From Lachnospiraceae bacterium (GTDB taxonomy: Bacteria; Bacillota; Clostridia; Lachnospirales; Lachnospiraceae), in assembly GCA_014804265.1 (NCBI GenBank), contig JAAVAC010000006.1:37623-101622 (forward strand): 64,000 nt of DNA, written 5' to 3'. Under the pieces are notes generated by a model. The model searched no databases. It was not told the origin of the DNA and saw only the letters and a program-made list of their open reading frames with translations. Shown here piece after piece: positions 8,812 to 17,970 of the stretch (its first letter is position 1; the number at the start of each line of letters is the position of its first letter). The position numbers and the translations under genes are program-made.

Positions 8812-10443
8812 ATGTCAAACTATTATGATGAAACAGACGAAATCTTTTTCAATGAGGAACTGGAATCGGATGAAGAAGATGATTTTATAGAGGAATCGGA
8901 GATTTCGCAGAAGCTTCATAAAAGAGAAGAAGAGGAGATGGAAGAGGAGATATTGGAGATTTCGGAAGACGATTACGAAGATGAGCAGGAATTGGAAGAA
9001 GCGGAAGAAGCTTCTTCTTCCGAAACAAAAGTGCATGAAGCGGATCAAAAAGAAGCAGAAGAAGAGGATGACAAGGAATACGAGGATGTATGCTTTGTAT
9101 GCCGCCGTCCGGAAAGTAAGACAGGCAAGCAGTTCAAACTTCCTAATAACATCTGTGTGTGCAACGATTGTATGCACAAAACGATGGATGCAGTGAGTCA
9201 GTTTGATTATCAGGGCATGCTGAATCCGAACATGATGGGACAGTTTGGGGACATCGACCTGGAGAAGATGCAGCAGTTCCCCAATATCAGTTTTGTGAAT
9301 ATCACCGACCTTCAGGGAGAAGGCGGCATTCCCAATAAACAGAAGCTGAAAAAGAAAAAGAAAAAAGAAAAGGCGGAGCCGGCGCTTGATATTAAGAATA
9401 TTCCGGCGCCCCATAAGATCAAGGCCCAATTGGATGATTATATTGTAGGGCAGGATCAGGCAAAAAAAGTGATTTCCGTAGCAGTATACAATCATTACAA
9501 AAGAGTGGCAACGGATACGATGGATGAGATCGAAATCGAAAAGTCCAATATGCTCATGATCGGGCCTACAGGCTGTGGCAAGACTTATCTTGTAAAAACG
9601 CTGGCAAGGCTTTTAGATGTGCCCCTTGCCATTACCGATGCCACTTCCTTAACGGAAGCGGGATATATTGGAGATGATATCGAAAGCGTGGTTTCCAAGC
9701 TTTTAGCGGCGGCGGAAAACGATGTGGAAAAGGCAGAAAGAGGAATTATTTTTATTGACGAAATTGATAAGATCGCCAAAAAGAAAAATACCAATTCCAG
9801 GGATGTATCCGGAGAATCCGTACAGCAGGGTATGTTAAAGCTGTTAGAAGGAGCGGATGTGGAAGTGCCTGTAGGGGCCAACAGCAAAAATGCCATGGTT
9901 CCGTTGACCACCATCAATACAAGAAATATTTTATTTATCTGTGGCGGTGCATTTCCGGATTTGGAGGAGATCATCAAGCAAAGGCTGAATAAGCAGACCT
10001 CCATCGGTTATAATGCGGATTTAAAGGATAAATTCGACAAGGAGAAAAATATCCACAAAAACGTGGAAATCGAGGATTTGAAAAAGTTCGGTATGATTCC
10101 GGAGTTCATAGGACGTCTGCCTATTGTATTTACACTGGATGCCCTTACCGAAGAAATGCTGATCAAGATATTAAAAGAGCCGAAAAATGCTATTTTAAAG
10201 CAATATCAGAAGCTGCTTGATTTAGATGAAGTAAAGCTGGAGTTTGACGATTCCGCTTTGAAGGCCATTGCAGAGAAAGCCATGGAAAAAGACACGGGTG
10301 CCAGGGCGCTTCGGGCTATTATCGAGGAATTCATGCTGGATATTATGTATGAAATTCCAAAGGATCAGAATATCGGAAAGGTGACGATTACTGGAGATTA
10401 CATTAATGGAACCGGCGGGCCGGTGATTGAGATTAGAGGGTAA
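8812..10443 (+). CDS. ClpX-like AAA+ ATPase paralog with acidic N-terminal extension
   Basis: 543 residues, compared with 417 for the ClpX encoded at 62 kb. Residues 1-92 are extremely acidic and low in complexity. A CxxC...CxxC zinc-binding domain follows (Cys94/97 and Cys117/120), then a Lys-rich linker (about 175-190) and the AAA+ core: Walker A GPTGCGKT 251-258, pore loop GYIGD 284-288, Walker B FIDEID around Asp316/Glu317, Arg435 in FIGRLP and sensor-2 Arg498 in GAR. Differences from the partner ClpX matter: the RKH loop is absent (the region reads GANSKNAMV), and the ClpP-docking tripeptide is IGY (398-400) rather than IGF. It may be a ClpP-independent unfoldase or have a different partner (inference). 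A strong terminator follows. Confidence 0.88.
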   Translation: MSNYYDETDEIFFNEELESDEEDDFIEESEISQKLHKREEEEMEEEILEISEDDYEDEQELEEAEEASSSETKVHEADQKEAEEEDDKEYEDVCFVCRRPESKTGKQFKLPNNICVCNDCMHKTMDAVSQFDYQGMLNPNMMGQFGDIDLEKMQQFPNISFVNITDLQGEGGIPNKQKLKKKKKKEKAEPALDIKNIPAPHKIKAQLDDYIVGQDQAKKVISVAVYNHYKRVATDTMDEIEIEKSNMLMIGPTGCGKTYLVKTLARLLDVPLAITDATSLTEAGYIGDDIESVVSKLLAAAENDVEKAERGIIFIDEIDKIAKKKNTNSRDVSGESVQQGMLKLLEGADVEVPVGANSKNAMVPLTTINTRNILFICGGAFPDLEEIIKQRLNKQTSIGYNADLKDKFDKEKNIHKNVEIEDLKKFGMIPEFIGRLPIVFTLDALTEEMLIKILKEPKNAILKQYQKLLDLDEVKLEFDDSALKAIAEKAMEKDTGARALRAIIEEFMLDIMYEIPKDQNIGKVTITGDYINGTGGPVIEIRG

Positions 10444-10484
10444 AGGATTGTTATCATATTCATAAAGCGACAATTGTACTCAAG

Positions 10485-10520
10485 AAGAACTGTCAATTTT
10501 CATAGGCAGTTCTTTTTTTC
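10485..10520 (+). terminator. Rho-independent terminator after the ClpX-like gene
   Basis: A 10-bp stem (AAGAACTGTC with GGCAGTTCTT, one T-G pair) is followed by a T-rich tract TTTTTCTTTC. Confidence 0.85.
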
Positions 10521-10535
10521 TTTCAAGTTTCATAC

Positions 10536-10565
10536 TTTACAAAGTGAAAAAAGATGTAGTATACT
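10536..10565 (+). promoter_or_regulatory. Candidate sigma-A promoter of the LRR surface protein gene
   Basis: TTTACA (10536-10541), 18-base spacer, TATACT (10560-10565). The predicted transcript starts near 10572, directly in front of a 6-bp hairpin (TCGCAG 10574-10579 with CTGCGA 10588-10593) within a leader of about 77 bases. I do not recognise a known riboswitch in this leader. Confidence 0.6.
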
Positions 10566-10648
10566 TAAGATAGTCGCAGGTAAATATCTGCGAGCGAAAG
10601 GCAACCAATAAGATAACACATAAGAGAAGTTATGAGAAAGGGGTCAAC

Positions 10649-13600
10649 ATGATAAAAAAGAAATTTTGGAAACAATCAATCAGCATGTTTTTGGCATGTT
10701 CGATGGTTCTCACAAGCAGCTGTTTTGATGTCCAATTAGGAAATGTGACATTAAGTGCGGCGAATGTCCAGGCGAAGGAGAAGGCAGAGGATGAGCTGGA
10801 AGCCAACCTTGCCTCCACTGCCGGAGAAAATACGGAAGCAGCCGGAGAGGATGAAACATCAGAGGATTCTGTTTCAGAGAATGAAACGAAAAACCTCCCA
10901 CAGCCAGAAGAGGATCTTCCAAAAGAAGATATAGAGGGGCAAAAACAGGATTTTCCTGAAAATGATGCATCTGATCAGATTCAGCAGGAGGAAGCAGAGG
11001 ATATCATACTGGGAAATATGAAGGAAGTGAAAAGCGGCAGTGCGGCAAGTTCGGTTATATCCGATACGGCGCTTTTAAAAGGGCTTGCTTTCTGTATTTT
11101 AGGAAGTGAAGATCAGTATTCTTCCATGACAGTGGATGCTGTGGCAGATTATGCTGGAGAAATTGACTTTTCAGGGTATGAAAAGGCATCGGATATAAAG
11201 AGCTTAGAGGGACTTGGATATGCCAAAAAGGCAGCAGCTTTCCAGTTAGGGGCATGTACAAAAGTAACAGCTGTTCCGGCAACGGAGTTTGCAAATTGTT
11301 CCATGACAGCTATAACACTTCCAGATACGATTACCGAGATAGGTGCCCAAGCATTTTATAACTGTGCGAAGCTTGAAAAGATTACATCAGGAAGCGTGGA
11401 GGACTCATTGCCTTCTCATTTGGTGACAGTTGGTACTAACGCATTTGAAAAGTGTGAAGGGCTTACGAAGATCATTATCCCTGATACGGTGGCGCCATAT
11501 GCCATTCAGCATGCTACTTCTATTTTTGCAAGCTGCAGCAGTCTGGAAAGTGTAACGATTGGCTCAAAAATTGCCATTATACCGGTTTCTGCATTTTTAA
11601 ACTCCGGTGCAGAGGAGGGGATGAAAGTTGTGGTAAACGGTACGCCTGCTAACTTAGAAAAGGTTGGAAGCAAGGCATTTTCCGGCGCAAATATTCTCGA
11701 GATTGATTTGTCAAACTGTACAAAGCTTGGAACACTTGATAAGACCGCTTTTACAGATTCCAAACTTCAGAAGATTGTCCTGCCGGACAGTATTTCAAAT
11801 TCTGATGGCAACAAGCTTTTGTTCAGTGCAGAGACATTTTCCAATACGCCTCTTACGACACTGGGAATAGGGTCTGATATTGAGGAAGGAAAAGTGCTGA
11901 TTCCGGAATATGTATCTGTGACGGACGAGAGCAGTGATATTTTTGCCAGATGCGAGAATATTAGTCATGTGAAAATTCCTGCCGCATGGACTATGATTCC
12001 CAAAAATGCTTTTAAAGACTGCAGCGGCTTAGAAGAAGCCATGATTGGGGATGGCAGAAGCAATACGCAGCTGGCTTCTATCGAAGAGGGAGCATTTTAT
12101 ACGACAGGCTTGAAAAATACCGACTTCTTAAAGAACTGTACGGGATTAAAGACGATAGGAAAGTCTGCTTTTGAACAATGTATTTCATTAGAAACGGTTG
12201 TTTTGCCTGCCTGTGTCATTGATGTAGGAGAAAAGGCATTTTATGTGAATCAGGATGCAAAAAAAATTGCAACTTCTATAAATAACGTAAACGAGACTGC
12301 ATTGACGAGTTTTCAGTGGAATTACGATCCGGCTACGGCAAAATCAGATAATATAAGGAGTTTGGGCGCTATGGCCTTAGCAGGCAATACGTCTCTGAAT
12401 AAGGTTGTGTTGCCGGACTATTCCGCTCGTGGAGAAAATTTTGTAATTGGGCAGGAGGCCTTTGCCGTATGTATCAGTCTTGGAATCATAGGAGAAGGGC
12501 AGGATACTAATGTACTGCCTGCTTCAGTTTCCACAATTGGCGACAATGCATTTAAACAGTGTTATGGTCTGACCAATGTAAAAGTCCAGCCTAATCCGTC
12601 AGGAGTGAATCTTGGAAATGGTATTTTTGAGGAATGCCGTGATCTGACAACGGTAGAATTACCAGCGAATATTGCGAGTATTCCCAGCAGGACTTTTTAC
12701 AATGCGGGAGTGACCTCGCTGACCATGGGAAGTACTCCAAACGAGATTGTCAGCTCTACCCTGAAAATGATCGGAGCGCGTTCTTTCTTCGGATGTCAGA
12801 TAGAAACGCTGGATTTATCAGGCTGTTCGGCTTTGGAAGAAATTGGCGGATGGGCGTTTGCACAGGAGGATACCGATGCCAGCGTACCTGCAAACCAGAG
12901 AGAACCGGCTAAAGAAACAGTAAAGCTAGAAAAGGTGATCTTACCGGAAAACCTGCCATCCCTGTTTATTAATTCAGGTGTATTTTGTCTAGATCTTGCA
13001 TTTACTACATTGGCAACACCGAGTCATGATGAGGAAGGAATTGCATATATACCGGATTATGTGAAAAGTAATGCATCCGGTGTTGGAATAGGAGAAGGGG
13101 TATTTGCCGGAACAGCCATCACTAGTGCGGTGATTCCTGCGGAATGGACAGGGGTTCTTCCAAAAGGTACCTTTGAGCTGTGTTTGAAAATGACCAGTTT
13201 AGATTTTCTTATAAATACGAATTTATCGGGACTGGGTGAAATATGCTTTGCTGAGTGCGTAAGCTTGAAAGATATTCATTTGGGCAGCAATCATTCCATA
13301 AAGAGTATCGGAAAAGAATGTTTTAAACTATGTACGGGAATTGAAAGTACGCAGACTGCCCCCATGACATTGCCGGCATCTTTGGAAACGATTGGGGAAA
13401 GTGCTTTTGTCAATGCAGCCTTTCAACATCTGGACTTATCCGGAAATGAAAAACTGCAAACGGTAGGACGAGGCGCTTTTAAGGAAAATGAGAGACTGAC
13501 CACCGTGAAATGGTCGCCGTCCATGAGCGTTGTGCCGGATGAATGCTTTACGAACGACAGCAAACTTAAAACAGTGGATTTTCAGTCAGTAAAGGAAATC

Positions 13601-15946
13601 AGGCAAAAGGCGTTTTCGGGATGTTCAGAATTGGATTTGACAGGAACAAATCTGGATTCTGTTGAAAAGATCGGCAACAATGCTTTTGAGAACTGCAAGA
13701 GCCTTAAATCCGTAAAATTCGGCCCGAATCTTGAAAGCATAGGGAATAATGCTTTTTATAAATGCGCTGAAATCAAATCGGAAAATGGGAAAAATACAAT
13801 GTCGGATTCACCTAAAATATCCGTTGACTTTTCAAATGCAACTTCTCTTACCAAGATTAGCCAAAGTGCGTTTGCACAGGCGGCTATTACGGAATTTGAT
13901 ATTTCCAAAACAGCAGTAGAGGTAATAGAAGGTAGTGTATGTAAAAGCTGTGAATTGCTAGAGACTGTGAATTTAGGAACAAGCGTAAAGTATATTAGCG
14001 CAGATGCACTGGCAGGATGCCCGAAACTGGAACAGGTTTCCCTATATAGTAGTACGGTAATAGAACCGAAAGCATTTAACGGGTTGTCAGAGATATCAAA
14101 GAATACTACAAATAAAAACGTGAGCATTATTGTAAAGCCTGCAAAGGAAGCAATTAAGGTGGGAATCAATGAAACTATGGATTTCCCCTACTATGTGCAT
14201 ATGGAGAATCCAGACAAAAATGCTCCCCAACTGAAGGCTTTCCGCCATATTGTTGTGGGAGATTCCCAGAACCTGGTGCCAGAAGCGGACAGGGAACAGA
14301 TTTACATGGCAGTGAGCGGTGATGTGGAAGGTTATTTTATCAACAGCTATTCCAATGATACTACCCGGATAGGCGGACAGTATGTAAATAGTGAGGGCGG
14401 TATGTCAGACAACTTCCAGCAGGAGTCCCATAAGAAAAATGATGTGGAAACAAATAAAAAGACAGTGGATGTTTTCCAGGTAACCGGTGTAAAGGAAGGA
14501 AGCTATCCGTTATATGTCTGCTGTCAGGTACAGTTCCCGTTAAATAATTCTTATGATGAAGGTATTAAGACGGACTTTACGACAAAGTATAGAGTGGAAG
14601 TAATAAAAGCATGGTATCAGGCAGATTTGTATCAGAAGTATGACAATAAGACGGGGCTTGGCGATGAACTTAAGCCAAATTCCATTACGAATCTTCAGGT
14701 GGATAATAGAAACGAAAAGCCAAAGATTTATTTCGACTTGAAATATACAGACAAAGAAATGGATAGCAGCAATATTAAGGACTGGAATGTGACGGTAGTT
14801 TCTGACAATCCGTCCGTCATGTACCCTGGAAAGAATGCTTCTGACAGTACTGCAAAGGAGACAGGAACCATTACCACTACAGTGGGAGAAAATAATAAAA
14901 ATAACCAGTCCCAAAAGTGCTTTTATCTGATTCCGGCAGGAGTAGGTACGGCTCATATAACCGTGTATCCAGCATCCCATCCGGCAGGCTCCGCAAATGC
15001 CGGGCAATATGCCAGAACATTCACCTATGTAGTTGGAGCGGATTTAAAGAGCATTCAGCTTACGGTGCCTAATGATAAAAGGACCCTGAATCCAGGCCAG
15101 TCAGTACAGATTGAGACTAAGATTACAAACTGCCTGAACCAGACGGCAACCGTGGCTTCAGCGGCAGAACTGGCAAAATATACAAACAATAAACTAGTGT
15201 ATGCATCGGATAATCCCCAGTTATTAACCGTAAATCAAAGTGGTCTGGTAAAGGCGGTAAGTGCGGAAAGCAATCAAAAGTCAGTGAATATTAGTGTTAC
15301 TGCTACCAAATCAGATGGAAAAACAGTTTCGGCAAAAGGATCTATTAATGTAAGATGGCCGGAAATCAAAGAGGGTGGAAATTATCAGGATGCTACTACA
15401 GGAGCTGTAGTAACAGTTAGCAAGAAAGGCGATAAGGACGGAGAGGTAACCTATAAAAAGCCAGCATCCACAACGGAAACTACTATTAAGATTCCTTCCA
15501 CGGTCACAATTTCCGGTGTGAAATACAAAGTAACGAAGATAGCGCCCAGTGCCTTTAAAAATAATAAAAAACTTAAGAGTATTACCATTCCGTCTTCCGT
15601 TACGGAAATAGGCTCCAAGGCATTTTATAATTGTACGGCATTGAAAAAAATAACGATTGGAAGCAACGTTACGACGATAGGGGCCAGCGCATTTTATAAT
15701 TGCAAGGTACTGACCAGCGTGACCATTGGCAAAAAGGTAACTTCCATAGGCTCCAAGGCATTCTATAATTGTAAGAAGTTAAAGAAGATTACCATTAAGT
15801 CCGCTGTGCTTGAAAAGGTTGGAAGCAAGGCCTTTAAAAATATTTATAAGAAGGCAACTATTAAAGTTCCGAAGAAGAAACTGGCTGCCTATAAGGTGCT
15901 GTTAAAAGGCAAGGGTCAGGCCAAAACTGTAAAAATTAAAAAATAA
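10649..15946 (+). CDS. Giant BspA-like leucine-rich-repeat surface protein
   Basis: 1765 residues. The N-terminus MIKKKFWKQSISMFLACSMVL is a secretion signal, with cleavage likely near residues 38-42. An acidic spacer rich in E, D, S and T (about 45-130) follows. Residues about 210-1150 hold many BspA-type LRR_5 repeats (patterns like IGxxAFxxCxxL and VxLPxxV). A region without recognised repeats (about 1150-1460) follows, then a bacterial Ig-like (BIG2-type) domain around 1465-1570 and a last cluster of LRR_5 repeats (about 1617-1730) with a Lys-rich end. No LPXTG sorting signal is visible, so attachment may be non-covalent. BspA relatives bind host or bacterial surfaces; the ligand here is unknown. 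Promoter, AAAGGGG ribosome site and terminator make it a single-gene unit. Confidence 0.9.
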   Translation: MIKKKFWKQSISMFLACSMVLTSSCFDVQLGNVTLSAANVQAKEKAEDELEANLASTAGENTEAAGEDETSEDSVSENETKNLPQPEEDLPKEDIEGQKQDFPENDASDQIQQEEAEDIILGNMKEVKSGSAASSVISDTALLKGLAFCILGSEDQYSSMTVDAVADYAGEIDFSGYEKASDIKSLEGLGYAKKAAAFQLGACTKVTAVPATEFANCSMTAITLPDTITEIGAQAFYNCAKLEKITSGSVEDSLPSHLVTVGTNAFEKCEGLTKIIIPDTVAPYAIQHATSIFASCSSLESVTIGSKIAIIPVSAFLNSGAEEGMKVVVNGTPANLEKVGSKAFSGANILEIDLSNCTKLGTLDKTAFTDSKLQKIVLPDSISNSDGNKLLFSAETFSNTPLTTLGIGSDIEEGKVLIPEYVSVTDESSDIFARCENISHVKIPAAWTMIPKNAFKDCSGLEEAMIGDGRSNTQLASIEEGAFYTTGLKNTDFLKNCTGLKTIGKSAFEQCISLETVVLPACVIDVGEKAFYVNQDAKKIATSINNVNETALTSFQWNYDPATAKSDNIRSLGAMALAGNTSLNKVVLPDYSARGENFVIGQEAFAVCISLGIIGEGQDTNVLPASVSTIGDNAFKQCYGLTNVKVQPNPSGVNLGNGIFEECRDLTTVELPANIASIPSRTFYNAGVTSLTMGSTPNEIVSSTLKMIGARSFFGCQIETLDLSGCSALEEIGGWAFAQEDTDASVPANQREPAKETVKLEKVILPENLPSLFINSGVFCLDLAFTTLATPSHDEEGIAYIPDYVKSNASGVGIGEGVFAGTAITSAVIPAEWTGVLPKGTFELCLKMTSLDFLINTNLSGLGEICFAECVSLKDIHLGSNHSIKSIGKECFKLCTGIESTQTAPMTLPASLETIGESAFVNAAFQHLDLSGNEKLQTVGRGAFKENERLTTVKWSPSMSVVPDECFTNDSKLKTVDFQSVKEIRQKAFSGCSELDLTGTNLDSVEKIGNNAFENCKSLKSVKFGPNLESIGNNAFYKCAEIKSENGKNTMSDSPKISVDFSNATSLTKISQSAFAQAAITEFDISKTAVEVIEGSVCKSCELLETVNLGTSVKYISADALAGCPKLEQVSLYSSTVIEPKAFNGLSEISKNTTNKNVSIIVKPAKEAIKVGINETMDFPYYVHMENPDKNAPQLKAFRHIVVGDSQNLVPEADREQIYMAVSGDVEGYFINSYSNDTTRIGGQYVNSEGGMSDNFQQESHKKNDVETNKKTVDVFQVTGVKEGSYPLYVCCQVQFPLNNSYDEGIKTDFTTKYRVEVIKAWYQADLYQKYDNKTGLGDELKPNSITNLQVDNRNEKPKIYFDLKYTDKEMDSSNIKDWNVTVVSDNPSVMYPGKNASDSTAKETGTITTTVGENNKNNQSQKCFYLIPAGVGTAHITVYPASHPAGSANAGQYARTFTYVVGADLKSIQLTVPNDKRTLNPGQSVQIETKITNCLNQTATVASAAELAKYTNNKLVYASDNPQLLTVNQSGLVKAVSAESNQKSVNISVTATKSDGKTVSAKGSINVRWPEIKEGGNYQDATTGAVVTVSKKGDKDGEVTYKKPASTTETTIKIPSTVTISGVKYKVTKIAPSAFKNNKKLKSITIPSSVTEIGSKAFYNCTALKKITIGSNVTTIGASAFYNCKVLTSVTIGKKVTSIGSKAFYNCKKLKKITIKSAVLEKVGSKAFKNIYKKATIKVPKKKLAAYKVLLKGKGQAKTVKIKK

Positions 15947-15966
15947 CGAATATAGGAAATGAAAGA

Positions 15967-15998
15967 ATCGTTCCTGCGGCGGCAGGGACGATTTTTTT
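15967..15998 (+). terminator. Rho-independent terminator after the LRR protein gene
   Basis: An 11-bp stem (15967-15977 with 15982-15992, one wobble) with a GGCG loop runs into a seven-T tract. An ATG at 15999 directly abuts the T tract, which argues against using it as the start of the next gene. Confidence 0.9.
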
Positions 15999-16005
15999 AT
16001 GAAAG

Positions 16006-16032
16006 ACAAAAGAGGGGCTTTGGCATATAATA
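16006..16032 (+). promoter_or_regulatory. Candidate promoter of the S8 protease gene (sigma-A or mother-cell type)
   Basis: CATATAATA (16024-16032) contains a perfect TATAAT (16026-16031) but no good sigma-A -35. The same bases fit the sigma-K-type -10 CATAnnnTA, with an AC-containing -35 (GACA, 16005-16008) about 16 bases upstream. The two readings cannot be separated by eye. Confidence 0.35.
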
Positions 16033-16061
16033 AATGGAAAACAATTAGGAAATTTAAAGTC

Positions 16062-17810
16062 ATGACTTGTAGGGAAAAGATTTTATCAAATGATTATGTC
16101 GATTTGATTACAGATTTTCAAATACCTGAAAATGCATTTAGTACAGGGCTTGAATACTGTCAGACAACTTTGGAAGAAGACCTGCAGATATCTTATATCA
16201 ATGGGAAAAATATAAATACCAAGAGTATTGGCGCCCTGCGGTATAATTTTATTCCCAAATGTTACGGCATTATGGCGGAGGGGGCGCTCGTGCCCATGCA
16301 AAGGGAGGATATGATGAGTGCCACCTCACAGGCATTTAATCCGGATCCTTTGATTGATTCAGGGATCATCCAGACGAATAATGCGCCATTGAATTTAACG
16401 GGAAGAGGAGTCATTATCGGTTTTATTGATACAGGAATCCGATATGATCTGGATGTATTTCGAAGAAGTGACGGAAGCAGCCGTATATTGGCCATATGGG
16501 ATCAGACCATCCAGACGGGGACACCGCCGGATGGCTTTGAATATGGCAGTGAATATACCAATGACATGATCAATCAGGCTCTTAACAGTGAAAATCCCAG
16601 GAATATAGTGCCTTCCAATGATTTTATTGGGCATGGAACCAAAATGGCTAGTGTGGCGGCAGGAAGTATTTTAGGAGGGGGAGCCACCTTTCGGGGAGCT
16701 GCGCCGGATGCCCAGATCGTCATGGTAAAGTGTAAGGAAGCAAAGCCTTATTTAAGGGAGTATTATCAGATTCCGGAAGAGGCCATCTGCTTTCAGGAAA
16801 CAGATATTCTATGCGGATTAAAATATCTGGATAATTTTTCAAGGATATTTGAAAGACCTGTCATAATCTGTCTGGGAATCGGCACTAATTCCGGTGACCA
16901 TATGGGGAATTCTATTCTATCTACTTATTTAAACCGTCTGGCGAACAGGAGAAGCAGAGGCGTGGTAGTATGCGGTGGAAATGAGGGAAATGCGGCAAGT
17001 CACTATGAAGGCAGTGTTTCGGTTAGAAGCGGACAGGACTGGAGGGATGTGGAAATCAGGGTAGGAGAAAATGAAGAAGGCTTTACTTTGGAGTTATGGG
17101 GGGATATTCCGAATCTGTTTACGGTATCCATAAGAAGTCCCAGCGGGGAAGAAACAAGAGAAGCAATCTATACGGCAAACCAGCCCTTGATTTTTACTTT
17201 TATTTATAGTGAGAGCCGGGTGCAGGTGGAGTATGTTCTGGTGGAGCAAAGTTCCGGAGAAGAATTAGTTACCATGCGGTTTGTAAAGCCCATATCCGGC
17301 ATCTGGACCATCCGGGTCTATGCAAGGGGAGAAACTGGTGACAGCATGTTTAATATGTGGCTTCCCATATGTCCATTTCTTAGAAACGATACGTATTTTC
17401 TGCAGTCCAATCCAAATGCTACCATAACAGCGCCGGCTTATGCGGAAAATGCAATGACCGTTACCAACTATAACAGCGGCAATAACAGCTTTTATTATAA
17501 AAGCGGCAGAGGCTTTGGAAGAAGAGGAAGCCTGAAGCCGGATTTGGCCGCTCCGGGAGTGAATATATCCACAGCCCTTGGGTCTGATACCGGTTCCAGT
17601 CTTTCGGCGGCCATAATGGCAGGAGCCATGGCTGATTTCTATCAATGGGCCATTGTGGAGGAACATGACACAATCGTCAATACACCTACCGCAAAAAATT
17701 ACTTTATACGGGGAGCCATTAGAGACGGCAATCTGAAATATCCCAATGAAGACTGGGGATTTGGGCGGTTAAGCCTGTCGGGCGTTTTTGAGGCTTTGGC
17801 AAGATCATAA
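16062..17810 (+). CDS. S8 family subtilisin-like peptidase (Csp-like, no signal peptide)
   Basis: 582 residues from the ATG at 16062. I prefer this start over 15999 because the latter abuts a terminator and lies upstream of the likely promoter, and because MTCREKILSNDYVD looks like a family start. The catalytic triad is complete: Asp123 (FIDTG), His191 (GHGTKMAS) and Ser513 (TGSSLSAA), with oxyanion Asn307 (GGNEGN). A beta-rich insert of the type seen in Csp proteases lies between about 315 and 440. No signal peptide or membrane segment is visible, so it is cytosolic or acts inside a developing spore or mother cell. Clostridial Csp relatives process germination proteins; whether this one does is inference. 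It has its own promoter and no clear operon partner. Confidence 0.87.
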   Translation: MTCREKILSNDYVDLITDFQIPENAFSTGLEYCQTTLEEDLQISYINGKNINTKSIGALRYNFIPKCYGIMAEGALVPMQREDMMSATSQAFNPDPLIDSGIIQTNNAPLNLTGRGVIIGFIDTGIRYDLDVFRRSDGSSRILAIWDQTIQTGTPPDGFEYGSEYTNDMINQALNSENPRNIVPSNDFIGHGTKMASVAAGSILGGGATFRGAAPDAQIVMVKCKEAKPYLREYYQIPEEAICFQETDILCGLKYLDNFSRIFERPVIICLGIGTNSGDHMGNSILSTYLNRLANRRSRGVVVCGGNEGNAASHYEGSVSVRSGQDWRDVEIRVGENEEGFTLELWGDIPNLFTVSIRSPSGEETREAIYTANQPLIFTFIYSESRVQVEYVLVEQSSGEELVTMRFVKPISGIWTIRVYARGETGDSMFNMWLPICPFLRNDTYFLQSNPNATITAPAYAENAMTVTNYNSGNNSFYYKSGRGFGRRGSLKPDLAAPGVNISTALGSDTGSSLSAAIMAGAMADFYQWAIVEEHDTIVNTPTAKNYFIRGAIRDGNLKYPNEDWGFGRLSLSGVFEALARS

Positions 17811-17873
17811 CCAATACGTGGAGGACGAACGTTCATCCATTAACTACCCCTTAAGTGCTTGACAAAAAATGAG

Positions 17874-17902
17874 TTGACATTTCTGTCAGAAGAATTTATG
17901 GT
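17874..17902 (+). promoter_or_regulatory. Sigma-A promoter of the lspA-like gene
   Basis: TTGACA (17874-17879), 17-base spacer, TATGGT (17897-17902). A second TTGACA lies 15 bases upstream (17859-17864) without a matching -10. Confidence 0.6.
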
Positions 17903-17970
17903 TAGAGAAGAACAATTATTTTTTAGGGACACTGCCCTTGTGAGAGATGGCAATGGAAAGGAGAATTGCT

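Noticed and set aside
10649..10780. Lipoprotein assignment for the LRR protein from the Cys near residue 25
   Set aside because: The sequence before it (LTSSC) is a poor lipobox and an ordinary signal-peptidase site further on fits better.
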